Shown here: positions 1 to 6,573 of the stretch, in pieces
Layout: each line of letters opens with the position of its first letter
Numbering within the stretch: position 1 is the first letter of the stretch
DNA from: Merdivivens faecigallinarum
GTDB taxonomy: Bacteria; Bacteroidota; Bacteroidia; Bacteroidales; UBA932
Direction: 5' to 3'
Length of the DNA stretch: 6,651 nucleotides
Assembly: GCA_017695055.1 (NCBI GenBank)
Contig: JADILY010000146.1
Span: 1-6,651, forward strand
Notes under the pieces: generated by a model
The model's input: only the letters and a program-made list of their open reading frames with translations
Database searches by the model: none
What the model was told of the DNA's origin: nothing
Position numbers and translations under genes: made by a program

Positions 1-65
1 TCCGTAAGGACAGGGGTTTTGCCGTAAACCTTGTTTTCAGGTTTGATTATATCTTTTATATCCAT
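1..65 (-). CDS. vorA: 2-oxoacid:ferredoxin oxidoreductase beta (ThDP-binding) subunit, 5' end only
   Basis: Only the first 21 complete codons lie in the window. They begin at an ATG (65-63, minus strand) and the frame stays open to the edge. The visible N-terminus reads MDIKDIIKPENKVYGKTPVLT, apart from which nothing can be seen. It resembles the N-terminus I remember for Bacteroidales VorA/KorB proteins, where an I/E-D-I-I-K-P-E-N stretch precedes the cysteine-rich and thiamine-diphosphate-binding region; that region lies outside the window. In this family the beta subunit binds thiamine diphosphate and usually a [4Fe-4S] cluster, and pairs with the alpha subunit encoded just upstream. The gap to the vorB stop is 28 nt, so co-transcription is likely. 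The leader before the ATG is A/T-rich and lacks a Shine-Dalgarno motif, as is usual in Bacteroidota. The identification rests on the short match plus gene order; whether the subunit is VorA or KorB (substrate) cannot be decided here. Confidence 0.75.
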   Translation of the reverse strand, partial: MDIKDIIKPENKVYGKTPVLT

Positions 66-93
66 CTCAATTCAATTTAAAAGGTTTGTAGGC

Positions 94-1176
94 TTACTGA
101 AGGTTGTTGAACTTCTTGAATGCATCGAAGATTTCCTGAGGAGTGCAGATGTTGCCTCCGAGTCGTCCGTAGAATCCTACAGGTACGGCGCCGTTCACTG
201 CAAGTCTTACATCGTCTACCATCTGACCGGCAGAAAGTTCGATGGACATTGCGCTCTTAATCTGAGGCACGAGTGCCTGTATCTGCTTGGTAGGGAACGG
301 GAAGAGGGTGATAGGACGGAGAAGTCCGGCCTTGATTCCGTTTTCCCTGAGCATGTCTACGGTAGTTTCTACGATACGTGACATACAGCCGTATGCAACG
401 AACAGATATTCCGCATCTTCAGTCATGTATGTAGAGTAAAGCACGTCTTCCTCCTCCATCTTGCGGTACTTGGCCTGGAGACGGAGGTTGGTAGCTTCCT
501 GTACATCGGATTCGAGTGCGAGCGAAGTGATGATGTTGCGAGGCCTGTCAGCCCTTTTTCCTACTGTCGCCCAAGGACAGGTCCTTTCGATTTCTTCATT
601 GGTGCGGCGAGGTTTGGTGGCGTGTATTTCCACTTTCTCCATCATCTGGCCGATTACACCGTCTGCAAGAATCACTGCCGGACACCTGTATTTGAATGCC
701 AGGTCGAATGCCTTGTCCACGAAATCGTACATGTCCTGTGCTGAAGCCGGCGAAAGAACCACGCATCTGTAGTCTCCGTGTCCGCCGCCTTTTACTATCT
801 GATAATAGTCACCCTGTCCCGGCTGGATGGTTCCGAGTCCTGGGCCACCACGGACTACGTTGACCACAAGGCAAGGGAGTTCGGCTCCGGCCATGTAGCT
901 GAGGCCTTCGCACATGAGGCTTATTCCAGGGCTGCTCGACGAGGTCATCACTTTCTTACCGCAGCAGGCACCGCCATAAACCATATTGATCGATGCTGTC
1001 TCGCTTTCAGCCTGGAGGACTACCATTCCGGTCGTTTCCCAAGGCTTTTCAGCCATCAATGTTTCCATCACCTCGGACTGCGGGGTGATAGGGTAACCGA
1101 AGTAACCGTCCACTCCGTTCCTTATAGCGGAATAGGCGATAGCTTCATTACCTTTCATCAAAATTTTCTCTGCCAT
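94..1176 (-). CDS. vorB: 2-oxoacid:ferredoxin oxidoreductase alpha subunit (VorB/KorA type)
   Basis: This 360-aa cytoplasmic protein is full length for the VorB family (about 350-360 aa). It is the alpha subunit of a CoA-dependent 2-oxoacid:ferredoxin oxidoreductase, which decarboxylates a 2-oxoacid to acyl-CoA and reduces ferredoxin. The pyrimidine-binding domain comes first: GYPITP at 27-32 (Thr31 matches the substrate-contacting Thr of the YPITP motif), QAESE at 55-59, the SSSSPGISL stretch at 79-87 and VRGGPGLGTIQP at 108-119. The transketolase-C-like domain II follows at about 255-355, with YGCMSR at 262-267, LRPITLFPFP at 286-295 and a GQMVDDVR segment at 317-324. There is no signal peptide or membrane segment. 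It starts 12 nt after the vorD stop and ends 28 nt before vorA, so it sits inside an operon. The best remembered match is the family named 3-methyl-2-oxobutanoate dehydrogenase subunit VorB. Close KorA paralogues act on 2-oxoglutarate, so family membership is firm but the substrate is not. Confidence 0.92.
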   Translation of the reverse strand: MAEKILMKGNEAIAYSAIRNGVDGYFGYPITPQSEVMETLMAEKPWETTGMVVLQAESETASINMVYGGACCGKKVMTSSSSPGISLMCEGLSYMAGAELPCLVVNVVRGGPGLGTIQPGQGDYYQIVKGGGHGDYRCVVLSPASAQDMYDFVDKAFDLAFKYRCPAVILADGVIGQMMEKVEIHATKPRRTNEEIERTCPWATVGKRADRPRNIITSLALESDVQEATNLRLQAKYRKMEEEDVLYSTYMTEDAEYLFVAYGCMSRIVETTVDMLRENGIKAGLLRPITLFPFPTKQIQALVPQIKSAMSIELSAGQMVDDVRLAVNGAVPVGFYGRLGGNICTPQEIFDAFKKFNNLQ

Positions 1177-1188
1177 AATTATACTGTT

Positions 1189-1407
1189 TTAAATCTTTAC
1201 TTTATAAACGGTGATAACCGCGTCAGGGCATACGAGCGCGCAACTTGCGCATCCTATGCAGCCGTCAGTCGCCATTTCGGCGTAATTGTAACCTTTGCCA
1301 TTCACTTTTTTAGCAAGCGCAATGGTCTTAGTCGGACACGCAGCAACGCAGAGGCCGCAGCCTTTGCATTTTTCGGTATCCACTACAATAGCTCCTTTTA
1401 TTGCCAT
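1189..1407 (-). CDS. vorD: Ferredoxin-type 2x[4Fe-4S] subunit of 2-oxoacid oxidoreductase (VorD/KorD)
   Basis: This 72-aa protein has two classical cluster motifs: Cys14-Cys17-Cys20-Cys24-Pro25 and Cys50-Cys53-Cys56-Cys60-Pro61, both in the CxxCxxCxxxCP pattern of bacterial-type ferredoxins. The position between the ligase and vorB marks it as the electron-transfer (delta) subunit of the oxidoreductase. It would carry electrons from the ThDP/[4Fe-4S] core in VorA towards free ferredoxin. The length is typical for a free-standing delta subunit, without the N-terminal extension seen in some PorD proteins. The ATG at 1407-1405 is the only start compatible with a complete first motif and the usual short N-terminus. 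The gap to the upstream ligase gene is 32 nt and to vorB 12 nt, which supports one transcript. It could also serve as an independent ferredoxin, but the gene order makes the subunit role more likely. Confidence 0.9.
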   Translation of the reverse strand: MAIKGAIVVDTEKCKGCGLCVAACPTKTIALAKKVNGKGYNYAEMATDGCIGCASCALVCPDAVITVYKVKI

Positions 1408-1439
1408 AATTAAATGTTATTATAAAGTTTGTAAGTACG

Positions 1440-3494
1440 TTATTTCTTTATGCGTATTCTCGCATCGATAGGGAGTATCCTGTCCCCGTCGCACAGCAGC
1501 GGGTTCAAATCCATTTCGGCGATTTGCGGATAAGCGGCGCAAAGGGCACCTATCCTCATGATTCTTTCCTTGAATATGTCTTCATTGACAGGTTTCGCCC
1601 CGCGGAAGCCCTTGAACAGTTTGCTGCACTTGAGCGATGAAACCATCCTGTCCGCTTCTTCCCTGCTTATCGGAGCAAGTGCGTGGCTAGTGTCGGCTAT
1701 CATTTCCACCATCGTTCCGCCCATTCCGCAGAGTACCATCGTACCGAATGCACCCTCGTTGTGTGCTCCGATATAAAGTTCGAAACCTTTGAGCATAGGC
1801 TGTATCAACGCCCCTGTGGCATCCTGGATTTTCATTATCCTGCCGAAGCTTTCACACGCCTGTGCGAGGTCCTTGATATTGAGGATTACGCCTCCGACAT
1901 CGCTCTTGTGTACAGGGCCTACGACTTTCATTACCATAGGGAAGCCGACTTCCTCCGCTTTCGCCTTGAGCTCGTCTTCACTGTGGATTACGTATTCTTT
2001 CACGCATTCCACTCCGGCAGCTTCGAGAAGCGCCTTGACGTCGGCAGGGGCCAGGTATCCGTCGCCGTTTTCGGCGATAATCCTGTCTATGGTCTTCGTA
2101 TCCATCCGGTATTCCGGATAATCGGCAGTCGCTCCGAGCTGGTTCATGTATTTGCCGAGGGCTTTTCCGAAAACCACTTCTTCGGAGAAGCTTATGCCGC
2201 CCAGGGACTGGAAATATTTTATCTCCTTTTCTGCATTGTGAATCGATGTCAGAAGAGGGTAGATAGGTTTCTTGGAAGTCTGTATGTGCTTGTAAATCAC
2301 TTCATATACATCCTGTACCGTGTTCAGGCCAGGGCATCCGAATATGACACAGATGGCATCAATGAAATCGAAATCGTTTTCGCATGCGTTGAGTATGTCA
2401 TCGAGCTGTTTTGCTGTTCCTGTCGCAAGGAAATCTATAGGGTTTCCTACTGATGAGCCGAGATAGAGTTTGGACAGCAGTTCCTCAGCCTTCGGTCCTT
2501 CGATGTGCGGAATGCTGAGCTTGTTCTCGGAAAGGGTGTCCGTAAGCATGACTGCCGGTCCGCCCGCATGTGTCACGATTGCGATGTTCCTTCCGGCAGG
2601 TTTCGGGTACATGAGCACGGCGGCCGCCGTCACGAGTTCCTCTCTTCCGAAGCATCTCAGTATGCCTGCCTTTTCGAACAATGCGTCGACGGCATCGTCC
2701 GGGGATGCGAGGGCGCCCGTGTGCGATGATGCGGCGCGGCTTCCTTCGGCGCTGCGTCCGGATTTGATGGCCACGATGCGCGCACCTTTATTATATAGTG
2801 AGCGTGCGTGCTTCAGCAGTTTCTGCGGATCCTTGATGCTTTCGAGATACAGCATCTTTACCGGGGAACTCTGGCCGTGGACATAGGTCTCATCGAGATA
2901 TTCAAGAATGTCTTCGATATCGGTAACGGCGCTGTTGCCCACCGAAAATACAGAAGCGAATTTGAGTCCGAGCTGCATTGCGGCTTCGAGTATGAAGACG
3001 ATGGTGGCTCCTGAGCCGGAAAGGAAGTCGATGCCCATCTTGTCGAGCTTCGGTACCGGCTGGGAGAACATTCCTGTATAATAAGGTGTCATTACGCCCA
3101 CGCAGTTCGGCCCGATCATCGAGGCGTTGTGGTCGCGTACTATTTTTATGATATTCTTTTCAATCTGGGCGCCTTCTGCCGAATTTTCACCGAAACCTGC
3201 CGATATGATGATTATCGCTCCGCAATGCTTGTCTTCGCAGAGTATCCTTACGGCCTCTTCGCACAGGTGTGCAGGTATGGCGAGTATTCCGAGATCGACA
3301 TTCGGAAGATCCTCGGCCTTGTGATAGGATTTGATGCCTTGGACAGTATCGGCTTTAGGGTTTACGACGTAGATGTCCCCATTGAAGGAAGACCTTAAAA
3401 GATTGGCAAGGAGCGCTCCGCCAGGCTTGTGTACGTCTTCCGACGCTCCGATTACGGCGATGCTCCGTGGTGATATTAATTCTTTCCTTATCAT
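1440..3494 (-). CDS. ADP-forming acyl-CoA synthetase (acetate--CoA ligase family), alpha-beta fusion
   Basis: This 684-aa cytoplasmic enzyme belongs to the NDP-forming acyl-CoA synthetase family (acyl-CoA + ADP + Pi to acid + ATP + CoA, reversible). Domains in order: an N-terminal CoA-binding Rossmann domain (about 5-130; VIGASEDVHKPGG at 14-26, GPNCVGV at 128-134); a first succinyl-CoA-synthetase-like flavodoxin domain with LSGSGAT at 158-164 and VFSVGNSA at 182-189; the catalytic phosphohistidine segment SSHTGAL at 256-262 (His258); a second flavodoxin-like domain from about 300 to 450 (THAGGPAVMLTD at 308-319); and a C-terminal ATP-grasp domain from about 470 (HKSDVGGV at 529-536, GMGGTMVEM at 590-598, EMDLNPLL at 660-667). 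His529 probably corresponds to the second, beta-subunit histidine of archaeal ACD; this is from memory. Length and order match the fused alpha-beta form, with no GNAT domain. It is first in the operon with vorD and vorB, and its acyl-CoA substrate is probably the product of that oxidoreductase. The start is the ATG just before IRKELISPRSIAVIG, the usual N-terminus. Acyl specificity is unknown. Confidence 0.93.
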   Translation of the reverse strand: MIRKELISPRSIAVIGASEDVHKPGGALLANLLRSSFNGDIYVVNPKADTVQGIKSYHKAEDLPNVDLGILAIPAHLCEEAVRILCEDKHCGAIIIISAGFGENSAEGAQIEKNIIKIVRDHNASMIGPNCVGVMTPYYTGMFSQPVPKLDKMGIDFLSGSGATIVFILEAAMQLGLKFASVFSVGNSAVTDIEDILEYLDETYVHGQSSPVKMLYLESIKDPQKLLKHARSLYNKGARIVAIKSGRSAEGSRAASSHTGALASPDDAVDALFEKAGILRCFGREELVTAAAVLMYPKPAGRNIAIVTHAGGPAVMLTDTLSENKLSIPHIEGPKAEELLSKLYLGSSVGNPIDFLATGTAKQLDDILNACENDFDFIDAICVIFGCPGLNTVQDVYEVIYKHIQTSKKPIYPLLTSIHNAEKEIKYFQSLGGISFSEEVVFGKALGKYMNQLGATADYPEYRMDTKTIDRIIAENGDGYLAPADVKALLEAAGVECVKEYVIHSEDELKAKAEEVGFPMVMKVVGPVHKSDVGGVILNIKDLAQACESFGRIMKIQDATGALIQPMLKGFELYIGAHNEGAFGTMVLCGMGGTMVEMIADTSHALAPISREEADRMVSSLKCSKLFKGFRGAKPVNEDIFKERIMRIGALCAAYPQIAEMDLNPLLCDGDRILPIDARIRIKK

Positions 3495-3515
3495 ATATTA
3501 AACAAAAAATCTGTG

Positions 3516-3523
3516 CAAAATTA
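3516..3523 (-). promoter_or_regulatory. Putative Bacteroidota -7 box for the ligase-vor operon
   Basis: Read on the minus strand the eight bases are TAATTTTG, a perfect match to the Bacteroidota primary-sigma -7 consensus TAnnTTTG. The box lies about 21 nt upstream of the ligase ATG, so transcription would begin only a few to about 15 nt before the start codon. I find no good TTTG or TTG -33 element at the expected distance upstream; that region instead contains the left arm of the inverted repeat at 3543-3570, so an activator could be needed. The motif is A/T-rich and could occur by chance in this DNA. Confidence 0.5.
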
Positions 3524-3542
3524 TAAATTTTTATGGTATTTG

Positions 3543-3570
3543 TACTGTTTCATTTATGAATTTTACAGTA
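3543..3570. repeat. Interrupted inverted repeat, candidate operator
   Basis: Outer arms TACTGT (3543-3548) and ACAGTA (3565-3570) are exact reverse complements. Directly inside the left arm lies TTCAT (3549-3553), paired with ATGAA (3556-3560) across a 2-nt spacer. The two arm sets would form one 11-bp inverted repeat except for four extra T residues (3561-3564) in the right half. It sits about 20 bp upstream of the leftward -7 box and 48 bp upstream of the rightward one, a fitting place for a regulator-binding site. I cannot name a regulator; it is not a terminator for any gene here, since neither neighbour ends near it. Confidence 0.4.
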
Positions 3571-3617
3571 AATGTAGAAAAAAGTATCGATTGTTAATGG
3601 CATTGAAAAATTATGCC

Positions 3618-3625
3618 TAAATTTG
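3618..3625 (+). promoter_or_regulatory. Putative Bacteroidota -7 box for the amidohydrolase operon
   Basis: TAAATTTG matches TAnnTTTG exactly and ends 22 nt before the ATG at 3648. The best upstream element is ATTG at 3590-3593, giving a 24-nt spacer, a little longer than the roughly 19-21 nt usual for the -33 TTTG element, so the -33 match is weak. Predicted transcription start is around 3630, leaving a leader of under 20 nt without a Shine-Dalgarno motif. Confidence 0.5.
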
Positions 3626-3647
3626 AAACCGCAAATTTTGATTTGGA

Positions 3648-4922
3648 ATGGGAAGTATTTTAATTAAAAACGTTTTTCTGAATAACGGAAGGACTGATAT
3701 TTACATAGATAACGGGATAATCACGAAAATAGGGGCGTGTCCGGACGATGGAGCGGATACGGTGATAGAGGCTTCCGGTCTCGGTGCGGTATCCGGTTTC
3801 GTCAACATGCATACCCATGCCGCCATGACCCTGATGAGGGGAGTGGAGGAGGATTTGCCGCTGGAAGCCTGGCTGAAGAAGATATGGACCCTCGAAGAGA
3901 ATATCGATGAGGAGACGATATATTGGGGCACGAGGCTCGCATGCCTTGAAATGATACGTAGCGGCACTACGGCTTTCAATGATTTGTACTGGATGCCGGA
4001 AACGGCGGTCAAGGCCGTGACCGACAGCGGAATGCGGTCGTGGAGCGCTTATGTATGCATGGATCATGGGGATATGTCCAAGGCGGCACTTGACAGGAAA
4101 GGTCTGGAGAGGGCATTCGAAGACTCGTCGCGTTGGGGAAGGAAAACCGTTTTCACTGTGGGCTGCCATTCCGTATACGAAGTAAGCGAAAACATGCTGG
4201 TTTGGTGCAGGGATTTTGCCAAGGCCAACGGGCTCAAACTGCATATCCACCTTTCCGAAACCAGGACGGAGGTGGAAAACTGCATCGGAAAGCACGGCAT
4301 GTCTCCTGTGAAATACCTCGATTCGTTGGGGATGCTGGGGCCGGATACGATTGCCGCACACACGTTGTGGCTCGATGCCGAAGACATAAGGCTGCTCGGC
4401 GAAAACCGGGTGAATGTGGTGCATAACATCAATTCGAATCTGAAAATTGCTTCCGGCTACAGGTTCCTGTACAACGAGCTGAAGGATGCGGGGGCCAATG
4501 TGACCCTCGGTACGGACGGCTGCGCGTCGTCGAACAATCTGGACATGCTCGAAGCCATGAAGACGGCCGCCTTAGTGCAGAAGGCGTGGCGCGAAGACCC
4601 AAAGGCCATGCCTCTTAAAGAAGTCATGGATATGGCAACCGTAAACGGAGCGAGGGCTTTGGGCCTGAATGCCGGTACCATAGAATGCGGCAGGGCGGCG
4701 GATCTGCTTTTGGTGAACATGCGTTGCCCGGCCTTCGTGCCAGACATCAATTTTCTTTCGAACCTTGTATATTCGGCTCACAGCGATGTCGTCGATACGG
4801 TAATCTGCGGTGGCGATATACTGATGCGCGGCCGCGTGGTAGAAGGCGAGCAGGAAGTGCTTGACACCGCCTCCGAAGCAGGCAGGAAATTGTTGTCGAA
4901 ATCAGGGATGAAATTGATTTAA
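3648..4922 (+). CDS. mtaD: MtaD-type amidohydrolase: 5'-methylthioadenosine / S-adenosylhomocysteine deaminase family
   Basis: This 424-aa cytoplasmic amidohydrolase is the usual length for MTA/SAH deaminases (TM0936-like), which hydrolyse the adenine amino group of methylthioadenosine, SAH or adenosine to give the inosine analogue and ammonia. A short N-terminal beta domain leads into the metal-binding barrel. Visible motifs are NMHTHAAMTLMRG at 53-65 (metal ligands His55 and His57), PLEAWL at 71-76, HSVYEVS at 174-180, HIHLSE at 199-204 (metal His201, catalytic Glu204), AAHTLWLD at 236-243 (His238), HNINSNLKIASG at 259-270 and LGTDGCASSNNLDM at 287-300 (metal Asp290). All expected ligands are present, so it should be active. 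Against TM0936 as I remember it, the Pro in HSPY is Val175 and the Pro in HNPxSN is Ile261. It heads the rightward operon, 15 nt before the phosphorylase gene. Guanine deaminase or chlorohydrolase-like activity is a less likely alternative; substrate choice within the family cannot be read from sequence. Confidence 0.85.
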   Translation: MGSILIKNVFLNNGRTDIYIDNGIITKIGACPDDGADTVIEASGLGAVSGFVNMHTHAAMTLMRGVEEDLPLEAWLKKIWTLEENIDEETIYWGTRLACLEMIRSGTTAFNDLYWMPETAVKAVTDSGMRSWSAYVCMDHGDMSKAALDRKGLERAFEDSSRWGRKTVFTVGCHSVYEVSENMLVWCRDFAKANGLKLHIHLSETRTEVENCIGKHGMSPVKYLDSLGMLGPDTIAAHTLWLDAEDIRLLGENRVNVVHNINSNLKIASGYRFLYNELKDAGANVTLGTDGCASSNNLDMLEAMKTAALVQKAWREDPKAMPLKEVMDMATVNGARALGLNAGTIECGRAADLLLVNMRCPAFVPDINFLSNLVYSAHSDVVDTVICGGDILMRGRVVEGEQEVLDTASEAGRKLLSKSGMKLI

Positions 4923-4937
4923 AAATTAGATATTATT

Positions 4938-5771
4938 ATGGTTATGGACGAAAGAGCTGAAAGGATTTATAATGCGGCAGCCTTTGTGAAGGAAAGGCTC
5001 GGAGGCCGCGAACCTTTTGCCGGCATAGTACTCGGCAGCGGACTTGGCAAACTTGCCGACAGGATAGAAGGACAGACAGTCATAGACTATAAGGAAATAC
5101 CCGGTTTTCCGGTGTCTACGGCGATAGGCCACGCGGGAAAACTCATAGCGGGTACTCTCGGTGGAAAATTCATCATCGCAATGAAAGGCCGTTTCCATTA
5201 TTATGAGGGTTATCCGATGGATCTCGTCACTCTTCCGATAAGGGTGATGAAAGTCCTCGGCATCAAATACCTTTTCGTTTCAAATGCGGCCGGCGGGGTC
5301 AATTTCGATTTCAAAATCGGTGATTTGATGATTATAAAGGATCATATCAATCTGTTGCCTAATCCGTTGATTGGCAAGAATCTCGATGATTTCGGTCCGA
5401 GATTCCCGGATATGACCCGTCCTTACGAGCCGGCCCTGATTTCCCTTGCCGTGAAAATAGGGGAGTCGCTCGGGATAGAGCTTAAAAAAGGCGTATACCT
5501 TGCAGGTACGGGCCCTTCATACGAGACACCGTCGGAATACAAGTATTTCCGTATGATAGGTGCGGATGCGGTAGGCATGTCCACTATCCCGGAAGTGATT
5601 GTGGCAAGGCATTCTTCGATTCCTGTTTTCGGAGTATCCGTGATAACCAACGAGGCACATGACGATTATGCCGAGGATTATGTCAATGACGGGGACGATG
5701 TAGTGGCGGCGGCGGATGCTGCGGCAGACAGGATGACAGCACTGTTTACCGGTATTATCGAGGCGCTTTGA
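4938..5771 (+). CDS. Purine nucleoside phosphorylase, trimeric (PNP/MTAP) family
   Basis: This 277-aa cytoplasmic enzyme has the size and motifs of trimeric PNPs, which split a purine nucleoside with phosphate into base and (deoxy)ribose-1-phosphate. Phosphate-site motifs are GSGLG at 33-37 (Ser34), GHAGKL at 64-69 (His65) and KGRFHYYEGY at 83-92 (Arg85, His87). Also present are VSNAAGG at 114-120, GPSYETPSEY at 192-201 (base-binding Glu196) and VGMSTIPEV at 212-220 (Met214). Asn238, in SVITN, matches human Asn243 and points to 6-oxopurines (inosine/guanosine type), not adenine. The residue matching human His257, which holds the 5'-hydroxyl, is Gly252: the Asn-to-His spacing of 14 in human PNP is kept exactly, and HEEV is replaced by GDDV. 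With an MTA/SAH deaminase gene 15 nt upstream, methylthioinosine is a plausible substrate; ordinary inosine/guanosine salvage remains the default. ATG codons at 4938 and 4944 are both possible starts. Its stop is followed after 1 nt by the next start. Confidence 0.93.
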   Translation: MVMDERAERIYNAAAFVKERLGGREPFAGIVLGSGLGKLADRIEGQTVIDYKEIPGFPVSTAIGHAGKLIAGTLGGKFIIAMKGRFHYYEGYPMDLVTLPIRVMKVLGIKYLFVSNAAGGVNFDFKIGDLMIIKDHINLLPNPLIGKNLDDFGPRFPDMTRPYEPALISLAVKIGESLGIELKKGVYLAGTGPSYETPSEYKYFRMIGADAVGMSTIPEVIVARHSSIPVFGVSVITNEAHDDYAEDYVNDGDDVVAAADAAADRMTALFTGIIEAL

Positions 5772-5772
5772 G

Positions 5773-6573
5773 ATGCCTGTCAGGTTTCTGAGTCTGTCAA
5801 GCGGAAGCAGCGGCAACTGTTATGTCATCTTCAATGAGCAGTGTGCCGTCATGATTGATGCGGGAGTGAGTCTGCGGCGGATGAAAAACTCGTTGAGAGC
5901 TGCGGGCATTGCTCCCGATGATATCGACATTGTCCTGATTACGCATGACCATTACGACCACATAAGGCATTTGGGAAAATTCGCGGGCCATTATGGAAAG
6001 CCGATATATACGACTCCGACACTGTGCCGTGCGCTCGTGTTCGACAGCCGTGTGAAGGAGGTCGACAATGCTTTCCTGAGACCCTGCGAGTGCATGTCCT
6101 GTACCAGCTACGAGGGTTTTACGTTCATGCCCGTTCCGGTAGGCCATGATGCGACTGAAACTGTCGGATACTTTATGGATTTCTATGGGGAAAAAATCCT
6201 GTTGCTTACCGACTTGGGCCGGATTCCGCCGGAGGCTTACGGCCCTGCCCGGCAATGTTCCCATATCATAATCGAATCGAACTACGATTTCGACATGCTG
6301 CTTACCGGGCCTTATACGCATGAACTGAAGGCCCGGATAATGTGCGAGAAAGGGCATCTCAGCAATGATGATTGCGCCAATTTTATCAGAGGGGTATACC
6401 ACAAAGGGCTCAAACACGTGTTCCTCTGTCATTTGAGCGAGCAGAACAATACGCCGAAAACGGCCTACGAATGCACTAAGGCGGCTTTGGCGGAAATAGG
6501 GGTCGTGCCCGGCCGGGACCTCATGCTTTATCCACTTCCGCGGAGGGAGGCTTCCGCCTTGATTGAACTGTAA
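5773..6573 (+). CDS. Metallo-beta-lactamase-fold hydrolase, WalJ/YycJ type
   Basis: This 266-aa cytoplasmic MBL-fold protein matches the WalJ/YycJ family in length and motifs. They are LSSGSSGNCYVI near the N-terminus (8-19), MIDAGVSLRR at 27-36, the metal site THDHYDH at 57-63 (His58, His60, Asp62, His63), PVGHDA at 122-127 (His125), LTDLG at 145-149 (Asp147), ESNYD at 168-172, KGHLSN at 193-198 and LCHLSEQNNTP at 218-228 (His220). All metal ligands of the fold are present, so hydrolase activity is expected, probably on a phosphodiester or nucleic acid; YycJ proteins are reported as 5'-3' DNA exonucleases. In Firmicutes the gene sits in the walRK operon; no histidine kinase or regulator is adjacent here, so the name indicates family, not a WalRK role. 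The ATG follows the phosphorylase TGA after a single base, which implies translational coupling. GAGG at 5760-5763 is a possible Shine-Dalgarno motif, unusual among the genes here. The stop codon lies inside a 24-bp tandem repeat. Confidence 0.9.
   Translation: MPVRFLSLSSGSSGNCYVIFNEQCAVMIDAGVSLRRMKNSLRAAGIAPDDIDIVLITHDHYDHIRHLGKFAGHYGKPIYTTPTLCRALVFDSRVKEVDNAFLRPCECMSCTSYEGFTFMPVPVGHDATETVGYFMDFYGEKILLLTDLGRIPPEAYGPARQCSHIIIESNYDFDMLLTGPYTHELKARIMCEKGHLSNDDCANFIRGVYHKGLKHVFLCHLSEQNNTPKTAYECTKAALAEIGVVPGRDLMLYPLPRREASALIEL

Larger units (their letters stand above)
3495..3647. promoter_or_regulatory. Divergent intergenic promoter region
   Basis: These 153 bp separate the divergent ligase and amidohydrolase genes and are far richer in A/T than the flanking coding sequence. 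No open frame of note lies inside. It holds one TAnnTTTG-type -7 box for each direction (3516-3523 minus, 3618-3625 plus) with an interrupted inverted repeat at 3543-3570 between them. Both operons therefore probably start here, with short leaders of roughly 15-25 nt. Confidence 0.75.

Noticed and set aside
778..1413. Long plus-strand open frame (211 codons) opposite vorB and vorD
   Set aside because: It lies wholly antisense to two genes with clear family motifs, and its translation shows no recognisable domain.
1408..1439. Internal promoter between the ligase gene and vorD
   Set aside because: The 32-nt gap is A/T-rich but contains no TAnnTTTG match in the right orientation, and the spacing fits a continuous transcript.
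1683..2453. Plus-strand open frame of 256 codons inside the ligase gene
   Set aside because: It is antisense to the conserved ligase region; the composition (rich in Tyr, His, Phe, Arg) is typical of a shadow frame.
1440..3494. Reading the ligase-like protein as a protein lysine acetyltransferase (Pat type)
   Set aside because: Pat proteins add a GNAT domain to the ligase-like part and lack the catalytic histidine; here the length is that of the plain ligase, and the SSHTGAL histidine is present.
3660..4424. Minus-strand open frame of 254 codons opposite the amidohydrolase gene
   Set aside because: The amidohydrolase frame carries all catalytic motifs, while this frame has none and no promoter or leader of its own.
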